From: Candidatus Omnitrophota bacterium
GTDB taxonomy: Bacteria > Omnitrophota > Koll11 > Gygaellales > Profunditerraquicolaceae
DNA length: 7,931 bases
Direction: 5' to 3'
Assembly (NCBI GenBank): GCA_028717765.1
Contig: JAQUNE010000059.1
Location: forward strand, 1-7,931
Part shown: positions 1 through 5,736 of the stretch, in pieces
Layout: each line of letters starts with the position of its first letter
Position numbering within the stretch: position 1 is the first letter of the stretch
Notes under the pieces: model-generated
What the model was told of the DNA's origin: nothing
Database searches by the model: none
What the model saw: only the letters and a program-made list of their open reading frames with translations
Program-made: the position numbers and the translations under genes

Positions 1-895
1 GCATCCGGGATGGGGTTTTCGTATCCTTACGGTCCTGACTTTAACTACCGGCACGATTTTTATTATGTGGCTGGGTGAACAGATCCAGGAGAGAGGCATT
101 GGAAACGGAATTTCTCTTGTCATTACTGCTGGTATTATTTCGCGTATGCCCGCAGCTTTAAACCAGTTGTGGATCCTGATTTCGCCATTTACTTCTTCAC
201 GTAGGCAAATCCAACCGGTTACTTTATTGATCATGGCGATCCTTTTTGTCGGGGTGGTCTTTGCGGTCATTTTGATTACGCAGGGGCAACGAAAGATCCC
301 CGTGCAATACGCGCGTAGGATCGTGGGAAGAAAGATATTTGGCGGGCAGAGTACCTATATCCCCCTAAAGGTCGATACATCCGGTGTTATCGCGATTATC
401 TTTGCACAGTCGATCATTCTTTTTCCGGCAACCATTGCATCATTTATTCCCAATCCGGCGTTTCAGAATTTGGCGCAAAGTTTGATCCGCGGGCACTTGC
501 TCTATACTACGATCTACGCTTTATTGATAATTTTCTTCTGTTATTTTTATACAGCGATTGTTTTTAATCCGATCGACCTTTCGGAAAATATGAAGAAGTA
601 CGGCGGTTTTATCCCAGGCGTACGGCCCGGAGTTTCTACCGCGGAATTTTTAGATTATGTAATGACCCGGGTAACTTTAGCGGGTGCTATTTTTGTGGCG
701 ATCATTGCAATTTTTCCGGATTTTATCATGGCCTGGTTAAAAGTGCCTTATCTGGTGGCGTCTTTTGCCGGAGGAACCAGTATCTTGATTACCGTAGGTG
801 TGATGCTGGATACGATCAAACAAATTGAGTCGCATCTGCTGATGCATCATTACGAAGGTTTTGTGAAATCAGGTAGGATTAAAGGAAGACGATGA
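1..895 (+). CDS. secY: Protein translocase subunit SecY (5'-truncated by window edge)
   Basis: SecY is the channel-forming subunit of the SecYEG translocon in the inner membrane. It exports unfolded preproteins and inserts membrane proteins. The reading frame is open from base 2 and shows 297 residues, about the C-terminal two thirds of a usual 430-450 aa protein. Hydrophobic segments fit TM4 to TM10 (visible residues roughly 5-24, 33-50, 71-93, 122-148, 168-190, 222-241 and 252-270). Family motifs are plain: WLGEQI followed by GIGNGIS, VQYARR and GGQSTYIPLK in the cytoplasmic loop between TM6 and TM7, and GFIPGVRPG in the loop between TM8 and TM9, whose Arg matches the conserved SecA/ribosome-contact arginine. 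The ending SGRIKGRR is typical. An in-frame ATG at 65 is internal (inside TM4), not a start. The stop overlaps the adk start by 4 nt (ATGA). Identification is certain; the missing N-terminus is an edge effect. Confidence 0.98.
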   Translation, partial: HPGWGFRILTVLTLTTGTIFIMWLGEQIQERGIGNGISLVITAGIISRMPAALNQLWILISPFTSSRRQIQPVTLLIMAILFVGVVFAVILITQGQRKIPVQYARRIVGRKIFGGQSTYIPLKVDTSGVIAIIFAQSIILFPATIASFIPNPAFQNLAQSLIRGHLLYTTIYALLIIFFCYFYTAIVFNPIDLSENMKKYGGFIPGVRPGVSTAEFLDYVMTRVTLAGAIFVAIIAIFPDFIMAWLKVPYLVASFAGGTSILITVGVMLDTIKQIESHLLMHHYEGFVKSGRIKGRR

Positions 896-1554
896 GGATT
901 ATTCTTTTAGGCCCTCCAGGGGCAGGTAAGGGCACGCAGGCAAAGGTTTTAGCCAAGAGGCTAAACCTGGTGCATATTTCTACAGGCGACCTTTTACGGC
1001 AAAATGTTTACGGAGGCACGAAATTGGGGCTGCAGGCAAAAGATTTTATGAATAAGGGTGCTTTGGTCCCTGATGAATTAGTGACCTCGATGTTAAGCGA
1101 AAGATTTAATCAGGACGATGTAAAAAATGGTTTTATCCTTGATGGTTATCCGCGTACCTTAAAGCAGGCGGAATCGCTGGACGTGCTTTTAAAAGAAAAA
1201 CAATCCAAGATCGATAAGGTTTTTTATCTCGATACCAGTGAAAAAATAATTATACAGAGGCTTTCCGGCCGCCTGGTTTGTAGTAAATGCAGCGCGAATT
1301 TTCACAAAACCAATATGCCGCCGAAAAAAGAAATGATTTGTGATTCTTGCGGCGCTTCGCTTTATCAGAGAAGCGATGACAAGGAAGAGACTATAAAGAA
1401 GCGACTTCAGGTATACGAGTTAGAATCCAGCCCGTTGGTTAATTATTATCAGGCAAAGGGAAAATTGATGCATGTTAATGCTGACAAAGATGCGAATCTG
1501 GTTTTAGAAGAAATTATCCGTGTGGTTAAAGAAAATGATACCCTTAAAGTGTGA
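892..1554 (+). CDS. adk: Adenylate kinase, zinc-binding long form
   Basis: Cytosolic adenylate kinase catalyses ATP + AMP = 2 ADP and balances the adenylate pool. The 220 aa length fits the long bacterial form with a full LID domain. The P-loop GPPGAGKGT lies at residues 7-15. The AMP-binding part includes STGDLLR (30-36) and DGYPRT (84-89), where Tyr replaces the more usual Phe. The LID carries four cysteines (C130, C133, C150, C153) in a C-X2-C-X16-C-X2-C pattern, which in this family binds a structural zinc. R123, R127, R160 and R171 fit the phosphate-binding arginines. The ATG overlaps the secY stop, and an AGGA (883-886) lies 5 nt upstream, so the start is well supported. Placement between secY and map is common in many bacteria, though not in E. 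coli. Nothing looks broken. Confidence 0.97.
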   Translation: MRIILLGPPGAGKGTQAKVLAKRLNLVHISTGDLLRQNVYGGTKLGLQAKDFMNKGALVPDELVTSMLSERFNQDDVKNGFILDGYPRTLKQAESLDVLLKEKQSKIDKVFYLDTSEKIIIQRLSGRLVCSKCSANFHKTNMPPKKEMICDSCGASLYQRSDDKEETIKKRLQVYELESSPLVNYYQAKGKLMHVNADKDANLVLEEIIRVVKENDTLKV

Positions 1555-2287
1555 TAAGGATTTAATGATGTTGACGCAATCCGGAAAGATCCTGGCGAGG
1601 ATTCTTAAAGAGCTTAAGAAAGCGATCAAGCCGGGAGTATCCACGCAAGAGATTGATAATTTGGCGGATGCATTATTGCGCCGGGAAAAAGTGCAGGCTG
1701 CTTTTAAAGGATACAGAGGGTTTCCTGCAAGTATCTGCATTTCTTTAAATGAAGAAGTGGTACACGGTATCCCGGGGACGAGGATCATCAAAGACGGCGA
1801 TGTAGTCAGCCTTGATTTTGGGCTGAATTACGAAGGATATTTTTCTGATGCTGCTTTTACCTTGGCTGTGGGCAAAGTAAATGGCAAGGTGAAAAAATTA
1901 ATTGAAGTAACCAAGACAGCTTTATCCGAAGGCATAAAACAAGCTCTTCCGGAAAATCATCTTTCGGATATTTCTTATGCGATCCAGAATTACGTGGAGA
2001 AAAACGGTTTTTCTGTGGTCAGGCAATTTGTCGGACACGGCATTGGTACAAACCTGCACGAAGAGCCGGAGATTCCAAATTTCGGTATGAAACATAAGGG
2101 CCCGGTAATTAAGAGCGGGATGGTTTTTGCTATTGAGCCAATGGTGAATATGGGCACTTGGGAATGCGAGATCCTTGATAACGGCTGGACGGCAGTGACA
2201 AAAGATAGGATGCCTTCAGCACATTTCGAGCACACGGTAGCCATTACTAACCATGGACCGGAAATCTTAACGAAAGAGAATGCCTAA
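1535..2287 (+). CDS. map: Methionine aminopeptidase, type I
   Basis: A cytosolic metalloprotease that removes the initiator Met from new proteins when the second residue is small. I chose ATG 1535 (250 aa) because [10 protein letters not shown] lines up with the usual MIxLKSxxEI opening of type I enzymes. A GTG at 1520 would add five residues that the family lacks. The chosen start overlaps adk by 20 nt and has only a weak purine-rich ribosome site, so translation may depend on coupling. The five metal ligands are visible: D94 (SLDFG), D105 (FSDAAF), H168 (GHGIG), E201 (AIEPM) and E232 (FEHTV). The substrate-side histidines H77 (VVHGIPG) and H175 are also present. There is no N-terminal zinc finger or SH3-binding extension, so this is the short bacterial form. 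The stop overlaps the infA start by 8 nt. Confidence 0.96.
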   Translation: MIPLKCDKDLMMLTQSGKILARILKELKKAIKPGVSTQEIDNLADALLRREKVQAAFKGYRGFPASICISLNEEVVHGIPGTRIIKDGDVVSLDFGLNYEGYFSDAAFTLAVGKVNGKVKKLIEVTKTALSEGIKQALPENHLSDISYAIQNYVEKNGFSVVRQFVGHGIGTNLHEEPEIPNFGMKHKGPVIKSGMVFAIEPMVNMGTWECEILDNGWTAVTKDRMPSAHFEHTVAITNHGPEILTKENA

Positions 2288-2498
2288 AGAAGAGCTGATC
2301 GAGACCGAAGGGACAGTTTTAGAAGCATTACCAAACGCGATGTTTAAAGTAGAATTGGAAAACGGGCATGTAGTTTTAGCGCATGTTTCGGGAAAAATGA
2401 GAATGAATTTCATACGGATCTTGCCGGGAGATAAAGTAAAATTAGAGCTTTCTCCGTATGACTTAACCAGAGGAAGGATAACCTTTAGAGTAAAATGA
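2280..2498 (+). CDS. infA: Translation initiation factor IF-1
   Basis: IF-1 binds the A site of the 30S subunit and works with IF-2 and IF-3 to select the initiator tRNA and start codon. The 72 aa product is exactly the usual length and is a single S1-like OB fold. Conserved stretches include [13 protein letters not shown] (10-22), ELENGH (25-30), SGKMRMN (37-43), IRILPGDKV (45-53) and [11 protein letters not shown] (58-68). The start overlaps the map stop by 8 nt, and no strong Shine-Dalgarno sequence is seen (only AAAGAGA directly before the ATG), so coupling to map is likely. Unlike many Gram-positive operons, no KOW-domain protein gene lies between map and infA. The stop overlaps the rpmJ ATG by 4 nt. 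Identification is certain. Confidence 0.98.
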   Translation: MPKEELIETEGTVLEALPNAMFKVELENGHVVLAHVSGKMRMNFIRILPGDKVKLELSPYDLTRGRITFRVK

Positions 2499-2608
2499 AA
2501 GTAAAAGCATCAGTAACAAGAATCTGTGACCGTTGCAAAATTATCAAGAGAAGGGGTGTAGTGCGCGTGATTTGTACTAACCCTAAACATAAACAGAGAC
2601 AGGGGTAA
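2495..2608 (+). CDS. rpmJ: Large-subunit ribosomal protein bL36 (RpmJ), zinc-binding form
   Basis: A very small protein of the 50S subunit that binds 23S rRNA. The ORF encodes 37 aa, starting MKVKASV and ending PKHKQRQG, the standard bL36 length and ends. Zinc ligands are C11, C14, C27 and H32 (C-X2-C-X12-C-X4-H), so this is the C+ form rather than the zinc-free paralogue that some bacteria express under zinc shortage. The ATG overlaps the infA stop (ATGA). The stop is 5 nt before rpsM, and the last codons contain the AGGGG that serves as the rpsM ribosome site. The position between infA and rpsM is the classical one. Confidence is high despite the short length. Confidence 0.97.
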   Translation: MKVKASVTRICDRCKIIKRRGVVRVICTNPKHKQRQG

Positions 2609-2613
2609 ATAAT

Positions 2614-3039
2614 ATGCCAAGAATTTTAGGTGTGGATATTCCTAAGGAGAAAAGAATAGAGATCTCACTTTGCTATTTATTTGGCGTGGGCAGGCCTTTA
2701 TCTAACCAGATCCTGAAAGAAGCACAGATCAGCCCTGATAAACGGGCAAAGGACTTAAGTGAAGAAGAAATTTCGCGTATTACCAATATTATTCAGAAAG
2801 GTTACCGTGTAGAAGGAGATTTACGCAGGGATATTTCTCAGAATATTAAGAGGCTGGTTGATATCGGCTCCTGGAGAGGCATGCGGCATAAAAAAGGATT
2901 GCCTGTAAGAGGGCAACGTACCCGCACGAACTCCCGTACACGTAAGGGCCCGCGTAAAGGCGGCATGGCAGTAATTAAGAAGACCGAGGCTCCAAAGAAA
3001 GCGGCACCTGCCGCAGCAGCAAAACCGGCTGGTAAATAA
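2614..3039 (+). CDS. rpsM: Small-subunit ribosomal protein uS13
   Basis: S13 sits in the head of the 30S subunit, contacts 16S rRNA, S19 and the P-site tRNA, and forms intersubunit bridges with the 50S. The opening [10 protein letters not shown], the helix-two-turn-helix region ([10 protein letters not shown], residues 21-30) and the basic motif [20 protein letters not shown] (87-106) are standard. The normal end is near RKGPRK at 110-115. The product is 141 aa, against about 115-125 in most bacteria, because of a tail from about residue 122 rich in Ala, Pro and Lys ([16 protein letters not shown]). That tail is in the zone where S13 reaches toward tRNA, so it is probably flexible and RNA-facing; this is inference. 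AGGGG at 2601-2605 gives a good ribosome site, inside the end of rpmJ. There is no room here for an E. coli-type S4 leader pseudoknot outside coding sequence. Confidence 0.97.
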   Translation: MPRILGVDIPKEKRIEISLCYLFGVGRPLSNQILKEAQISPDKRAKDLSEEEISRITNIIQKGYRVEGDLRRDISQNIKRLVDIGSWRGMRHKKGLPVRGQRTRTNSRTRKGPRKGGMAVIKKTEAPKKAAPAAAAKPAGK

Positions 3040-3066
3040 CACCCGACCTTATCGGAAAGGTCGGTG
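3040..3066 (+). promoter_or_regulatory. Hairpin in the rpsM-rpsK intercistronic leader
   Basis: The arms CCGACCTT (3043-3050) and AAGGTCGG (3057-3064) pair perfectly over 8 bp around a 6-nt loop (ATCGGA). Two further pairs (C3040-G3066, A3041-T3065) are possible across a bulged C3042. The hairpin begins one base after the rpsM stop. There is no T-run after it, so it does not look like an intrinsic terminator. Possible roles are protection or processing of the mRNA 3' of rpsM, or translational control of rpsK. The pairing is read directly from the sequence; any role is inference. Confidence 0.6.
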
Positions 3067-3086
3067 TAGATCTCTATCTAAGGAGG
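3067..3086 (+). promoter_or_regulatory. Small hairpin abutting the rpsK Shine-Dalgarno AGGAGG
   Basis: TAGAT (3067-3071) and ATCTA (3076-3080) can pair over 5 bp around a CTCT loop. This stem starts directly after the larger hairpin at 3040-3066 and ends directly before AGGAGG (3081-3086), which is 10 nt ahead of the rpsK ATG. The AGGAGG is the longest consensus ribosome site I see in the window and fixes the rpsK start. The small stem is AT-rich and weak alone, but could stack coaxially on the first hairpin. The ribosome site is solid; the hairpin function is inference. Confidence 0.5.
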
Positions 3087-3096
3087 ATATAATTTA

Positions 3097-3486
3097 ATGG
3101 CTACAAAAGAGAAGGCAAAAAAGAAGAAAATAGCCAAGGGTGTTACCTCTGGCATAGCACATATTCAGGCAAGTTTTAATAATACGATTATTACGATTAC
3201 CGATAAACAAGGCAATTGCCTGGTTTGGTCCGCGCCGGGTATTGTGGGTTATGGCGGTTCCAAGAAGTCTACTCCTTTTGCCGCACAGGTAGCAGCAACA
3301 GACGCTGCGAGAAAGGCCAAGGAGATCGGAATGAAGGAAGTGGAAGTTCAAGTTAAGGGGCCGGGGTTTGGCCGTGAATCGGCGATCAGGGCGCTTCAGG
3401 CCGCAGGGCTTACAGTTACTTCGATTAAAGATGTCACTCCTATTCCGCATAACGGTTGTCGTCCCAAAAAGAAGAGGAGAGTATAA
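3097..3486 (+). CDS. rpsK: Small-subunit ribosomal protein uS11
   Basis: S11 is part of the 30S platform, binds 16S rRNA with S18 and S21 (where present), and lies along the mRNA exit path near the Shine-Dalgarno duplex. The 129 aa product matches the family length. Clear motifs are [18 protein letters not shown] (19-36), [13 protein letters not shown] (55-67), [15 protein letters not shown] (86-100) and the near-invariant end [18 protein letters not shown] (112-129). The N-terminal dozen residues are Lys-rich and variable, as usual. The start has an excellent AGGAGG at 3081-3086. A tandem stop (TAA TAG) follows, and rpsD starts at the very next base. The rpsD ribosome site GAGGAG (3474-3479) is embedded in the codons for the conserved Lys/Arg tail. 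Confidence 0.98.
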   Translation: MATKEKAKKKKIAKGVTSGIAHIQASFNNTIITITDKQGNCLVWSAPGIVGYGGSKKSTPFAAQVAATDAARKAKEIGMKEVEVQVKGPGFGRESAIRALQAAGLTVTSIKDVTPIPHNGCRPKKKRRV

Positions 3487-3489
3487 TAG

Positions 3490-4119
3490 ATGGCAAGATA
3501 TACAGACGCAGTTTGCAGATTATGCCGGCGTGAAGTAGAAAAATTATTTTTAAAAGGGCCGAAATGCTACACTGAAAAATGCCCAGTAACCAGACGGGCA
3601 TTTGCCCCGGGCCAACATGGTGAAGCCAGAAGGCAGAAACTTTCTAACTACGGTTTACAGTTAAGGCAGAAGCAGAAAGTTAAAAGAATGTACGGAGTTA
3701 TGGAAAAACAATTCCGTCGCTATTTTGCCATTGCTACCAAGACCAAGGGCGTTACAGGCAGGGTTTTGCTGCAATTATTGGAAAGAAGGCTGGATAATGT
3801 GATTTTTCGCCTTGGTTTCGCTGTTTCCCACGCGCAAGCGCGCCAAATCGTCCGGCATAATTTTGTTTATGTGAATTCTCACCGGGTAAATATTCCTTCT
3901 TACTTGGTGGATGCCAATGATCTAATAATCATCAAGGCAAAAGAGAAGGCAGCAAAAAAGATCAAAGATAATTTAGAATTAAGTAAAGACCGTGACGTTC
4001 CCAAATGGCTAGAATTTAATGCGCAAGAGATGCAGGGCAAGGTTTTAAGGTTACCGGAGAAGGAAGATATCCCGATGACCATTCAGGAACAGTTGATCGT
4101 AGAATTATATTCCAAATAA
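3490..4119 (+). CDS. rpsD: Small-subunit ribosomal protein uS4, zinc-binding (C+) form
   Basis: S4 is a primary 16S rRNA binder that nucleates assembly of the 30S body. In several bacteria it also represses its own mRNA. The 209 aa length is typical. Four cysteines at C9, C12, C26 and C31 (C-X2-C-X13-C-X4-C) give the zinc-binding N-terminus (C+ form). The S4 RNA-binding domain spans about 98-160 (LERRLDNVIFRLGF, then AQARQIVRHNFVYVN). The end, EQLIVELYSK, is classical. The gene follows rpsK with no gap, using GAGGAG (3474-3479) 10 nt upstream. Its place between rpsK and rpoA resembles proteobacteria; in Bacillus rpsD is elsewhere on the chromosome. The 34 nt after it carry only the rpoA ribosome site. 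S4 could be the regulator of this operon, but I can point to no proven binding site. Confidence 0.98.
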   Translation: MARYTDAVCRLCRREVEKLFLKGPKCYTEKCPVTRRAFAPGQHGEARRQKLSNYGLQLRQKQKVKRMYGVMEKQFRRYFAIATKTKGVTGRVLLQLLERRLDNVIFRLGFAVSHAQARQIVRHNFVYVNSHRVNIPSYLVDANDLIIIKAKEKAAKKIKDNLELSKDRDVPKWLEFNAQEMQGKVLRLPEKEDIPMTIQEQLIVELYSK

Positions 4120-4140
4120 TTTCACAATAGTAAATAATAA

Positions 4141-4147
4141 AGGGAGG
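4141..4147 (+). promoter_or_regulatory. Strong Shine-Dalgarno of rpoA (AGGGAGG)
   Basis: AGGGAGG lies 6 nt before the rpoA ATG, in an otherwise AT-rich 34-nt gap (4120-4153) in which I see no convincing hairpin or terminator. It fixes the rpoA start and suggests independent, efficient initiation rather than strict coupling to rpsD. Confidence 0.8.
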
Positions 4148-4153
4148 AAATAG

Positions 4154-5143
4154 ATGGGTATAAAATGGAGAGATTTTCAACTACCAAAAAGGTTAGAGTG
4201 TGACGAGGCCACATACACCAATACCTACGGCAAATTTTTTGCCGCTCCTTTCGAAAAGGGGTACGGAGTGACTTTAGGTAATTCTTTAAGAAGGGTGTTA
4301 CTGTCTTCCATCGAGGGCAGTGCCGTAACTTCAATTAAAGTTTCCGGCGTAAGCCATGAATTTTCCGCTATCCCTGGCGTCTTAGAGGATATTCCGGAGA
4401 TCATCCTGAATATTAAATCTCTGGTATTAAATTCGCATTCCAAGATCCCGAAAACTATTTATATCAAAAAGAATGGTAAGGGCGAGGTAAAGGCGAAAGA
4501 TATCGAGAGCGATGAAACCATAGAGGTGATCAATCAGGATTTGCATATCGCTACACTTACCAAGGATACGAAATTTAGCCTGGAATTAGAAGTTGCCAAG
4601 GGTAGAGGGTATGTGCCTGCAGAAGCGAATAAAAAAGAAGGCCAGGCCTTAGGAGTGATCGCGATTGATTCGATCTTTAGCCCGGTAAGAAAAGTGAATT
4701 TTTCTATCGAGAATACCCGAGTCGGGCAAAGGACCGATTATGATAAACTGGTCCTGGAGATCTGGACAAACGGGGCAATCAGCCCTAAGGATGCTCTATT
4801 GTATGCTTCCAATATTTTACAGCGCCACCTTGATATTTTTGTCAGCTTTGGCCAGTTACCCGAAGAGACCGAAGAAGAGCCGGAGATGACCAAGGAAGAA
4901 GCAGTGCTCTATGAAAAATTAAGGCTGCCTATTTCTGAGCTGGAATTATCGGTGCGCAGTTCCAATTGTTTAAGAGAAGCCAACATCAAGACTATCGTTG
5001 AATTAGTGAAAAAGAATGAAGATGAGATGTTAAGTTTTAAAAATTTTGGCAAAAAGTCCCTAACGGAAATCAAGGAATTACTCGCCGGAATGGGCTTAAC
5101 TTTAGGGATGCAGGTTGATCCGAAAAAAATAAAGAAGGCTTAA
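4154..5143 (+). CDS. rpoA: DNA-directed RNA polymerase subunit alpha
   Basis: The alpha dimer is the assembly platform of RNA polymerase; its C-terminal domain contacts UP elements and activators. The 329 aa length matches the E. coli protein. The N-terminal domain (about 1-232) includes GYGVTLGNSLRRVLLSSIEG (36-55), the dimer and beta-binding core, HEFSAIPGVLEDI (68-80) and the end GAISPKDALLYASNILQRHL (207-226). An acidic linker (EETEEEPE, 237-244) joins it to the C-terminal domain (about 257-320). There R268, N271, C272, G299 and K301 match the E. coli UP-element-contacting residues R265, N268, C269, G296 and K298, so DNA binding by alpha should be intact. Placement before rplQ is the standard bacterial arrangement. 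A very good ribosome site confirms the start. Confidence 0.98.
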   Translation: MGIKWRDFQLPKRLECDEATYTNTYGKFFAAPFEKGYGVTLGNSLRRVLLSSIEGSAVTSIKVSGVSHEFSAIPGVLEDIPEIILNIKSLVLNSHSKIPKTIYIKKNGKGEVKAKDIESDETIEVINQDLHIATLTKDTKFSLELEVAKGRGYVPAEANKKEGQALGVIAIDSIFSPVRKVNFSIENTRVGQRTDYDKLVLEIWTNGAISPKDALLYASNILQRHLDIFVSFGQLPEETEEEPEMTKEEAVLYEKLRLPISELELSVRSSNCLREANIKTIVELVKKNEDEMLSFKNFGKKSLTEIKELLAGMGLTLGMQVDPKKIKKA

Positions 5144-5147
5144 AAAA

Positions 5148-5708
5148 ATGAGACACAAAAAACAAGGATTACAATTGAACCGTTTTACCAGCTGGCGGCA
5201 AGCTACCTTAAAAAGTTTGACAAGGAGCGTGCTGATTTATCAGAGTATTAAGACCACCAAGGCCAGGGCCAAGGCAGTTAAGCCGATGATTGAAAAATTG
5301 ATCACTCTGGCAAAGTTAAATACCTTGGCGGCAAAAAGGCACGCCTTCAAGATCTTGAATGACCATAAGTTGGTAAGCCTGTTATTTAGCGATATCGGAA
5401 CACGTTTTACTAACAGGGCCGGCGGCTACACCAGGATTATCGACGTGGGAAAAAGGCGCGGTGACAATGCGGAAATTGTTGTCCTGGAACTTACGGAAAT
5501 AAAGAAAAAAGAACCGAAGAAAATCAAGAAAGAAGAAAAAGCCAAAGAAGAAAAGAAACCAGGCGAAACACAGGAGCAGCCGGCATCATCCCGGCCGCGC
5601 AGTAGCGAAGAAACCGAAAAAGAGAAACCAACTGCGCCTAAAAAGCCTTCCAAGAAATTCTTAGGAGGGATCAGAGGCATATTTAAGAAAGAACGCGATT
5701 CTTTATAG
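5148..5708 (+). CDS. rplQ: Large-subunit ribosomal protein bL17 with long charged C-terminal tail
   Basis: L17 binds 23S rRNA near the peptide exit tunnel rim and is essential in most bacteria. The core (1-117) is canonical: MRHKKQGLQLNR, IKTTKARAKAV (34-44), NRAGGYTRI (89-97) and GDNAEIVVLEL (105-115). The core alone matches the usual 115-127 aa protein, but this one has 186 aa. Residues 118-165 are a Lys/Glu/Pro-rich, low-complexity stretch that looks disordered, followed by a short segment SKKFLGGIRGIFKKERDSL (168-186) with regularly spaced hydrophobics, like a small amphipathic helix. The reading frame is intact to a normal stop, so I see no frameshift. The start is 4 nt after rpoA, with AAGAAGG (5132-5138) upstream. 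The role of the tail is unknown. Confidence 0.97.
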   Translation: MRHKKQGLQLNRFTSWRQATLKSLTRSVLIYQSIKTTKARAKAVKPMIEKLITLAKLNTLAAKRHAFKILNDHKLVSLLFSDIGTRFTNRAGGYTRIIDVGKRRGDNAEIVVLELTEIKKKEPKKIKKEEKAKEEKKPGETQEQPASSRPRSSEETEKEKPTAPKKPSKKFLGGIRGIFKKERDSL

Positions 5709-5715
5709 ATTTGTG

Positions 5716-5733
5716 CGTTAACGGAATTTAACG
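5716..5733 (+). other. Short inverted repeat between rplQ and the aminotransferase gene
   Basis: CGTTAA (5716-5721) and TTAACG (5728-5733) can pair over 6 bp around the loop CGGAAT. It fills most of the 28-nt gap and ends 3 nt before the next ATG. The stem is AT-rich and has no T-run, so it is a poor terminator candidate. The loop GGAA is the only purine-rich patch that could act as a (weak, distant) ribosome site for the next gene. Chance occurrence is quite possible. Confidence 0.3.
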
Positions 5734-5736
5734 AAT

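Noticed and set aside
3040..3066. Intrinsic terminator after rpsM
   Set aside because: The stem is adequate but no T-run follows; instead a second hairpin and a strong ribosome site for rpsK follow at once.
3088..3093. TATAAT resembling a -10 promoter box before rpsK
   Set aside because: It lies between the Shine-Dalgarno and the ATG, so a transcript from it would start inside rpsK. The sequence at the proper -35 distance (TGTAGA) is a poor match. It is the AT-rich spacer of the ribosome site.
3094..3450. Long reverse-strand open frame opposite rpsK
   Set aside because: It is antisense to a highly conserved ribosomal protein gene, its product is Cys/Arg-rich without recognisable motifs, and it has no ribosome site. 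The same reasoning applies to the other reverse-strand frames over adk/map, rpsM, rpsD, rpoA, rplQ, the aminotransferase and leuC.
3482..3487. TATAAT at the rpsK-rpsD junction
   Set aside because: It is formed by the last rpsK codon plus tandem stops (GTA TAA TAG) directly before the rpsD ATG; a promoter here could not produce a usable rpsD leader.
5217..5222. TTGACA resembling a -35 box inside rplQ
   Set aside because: No acceptable -10 element at 16-18 nt spacing; the hexamer falls in conserved L17 coding sequence.
5499..5708. L17 tail as a frameshift or gene fusion
   Set aside because: The frame from the conserved core continues without interruption, the stop is normal, and the tail resembles no separate domain I know; a native extension is simpler.
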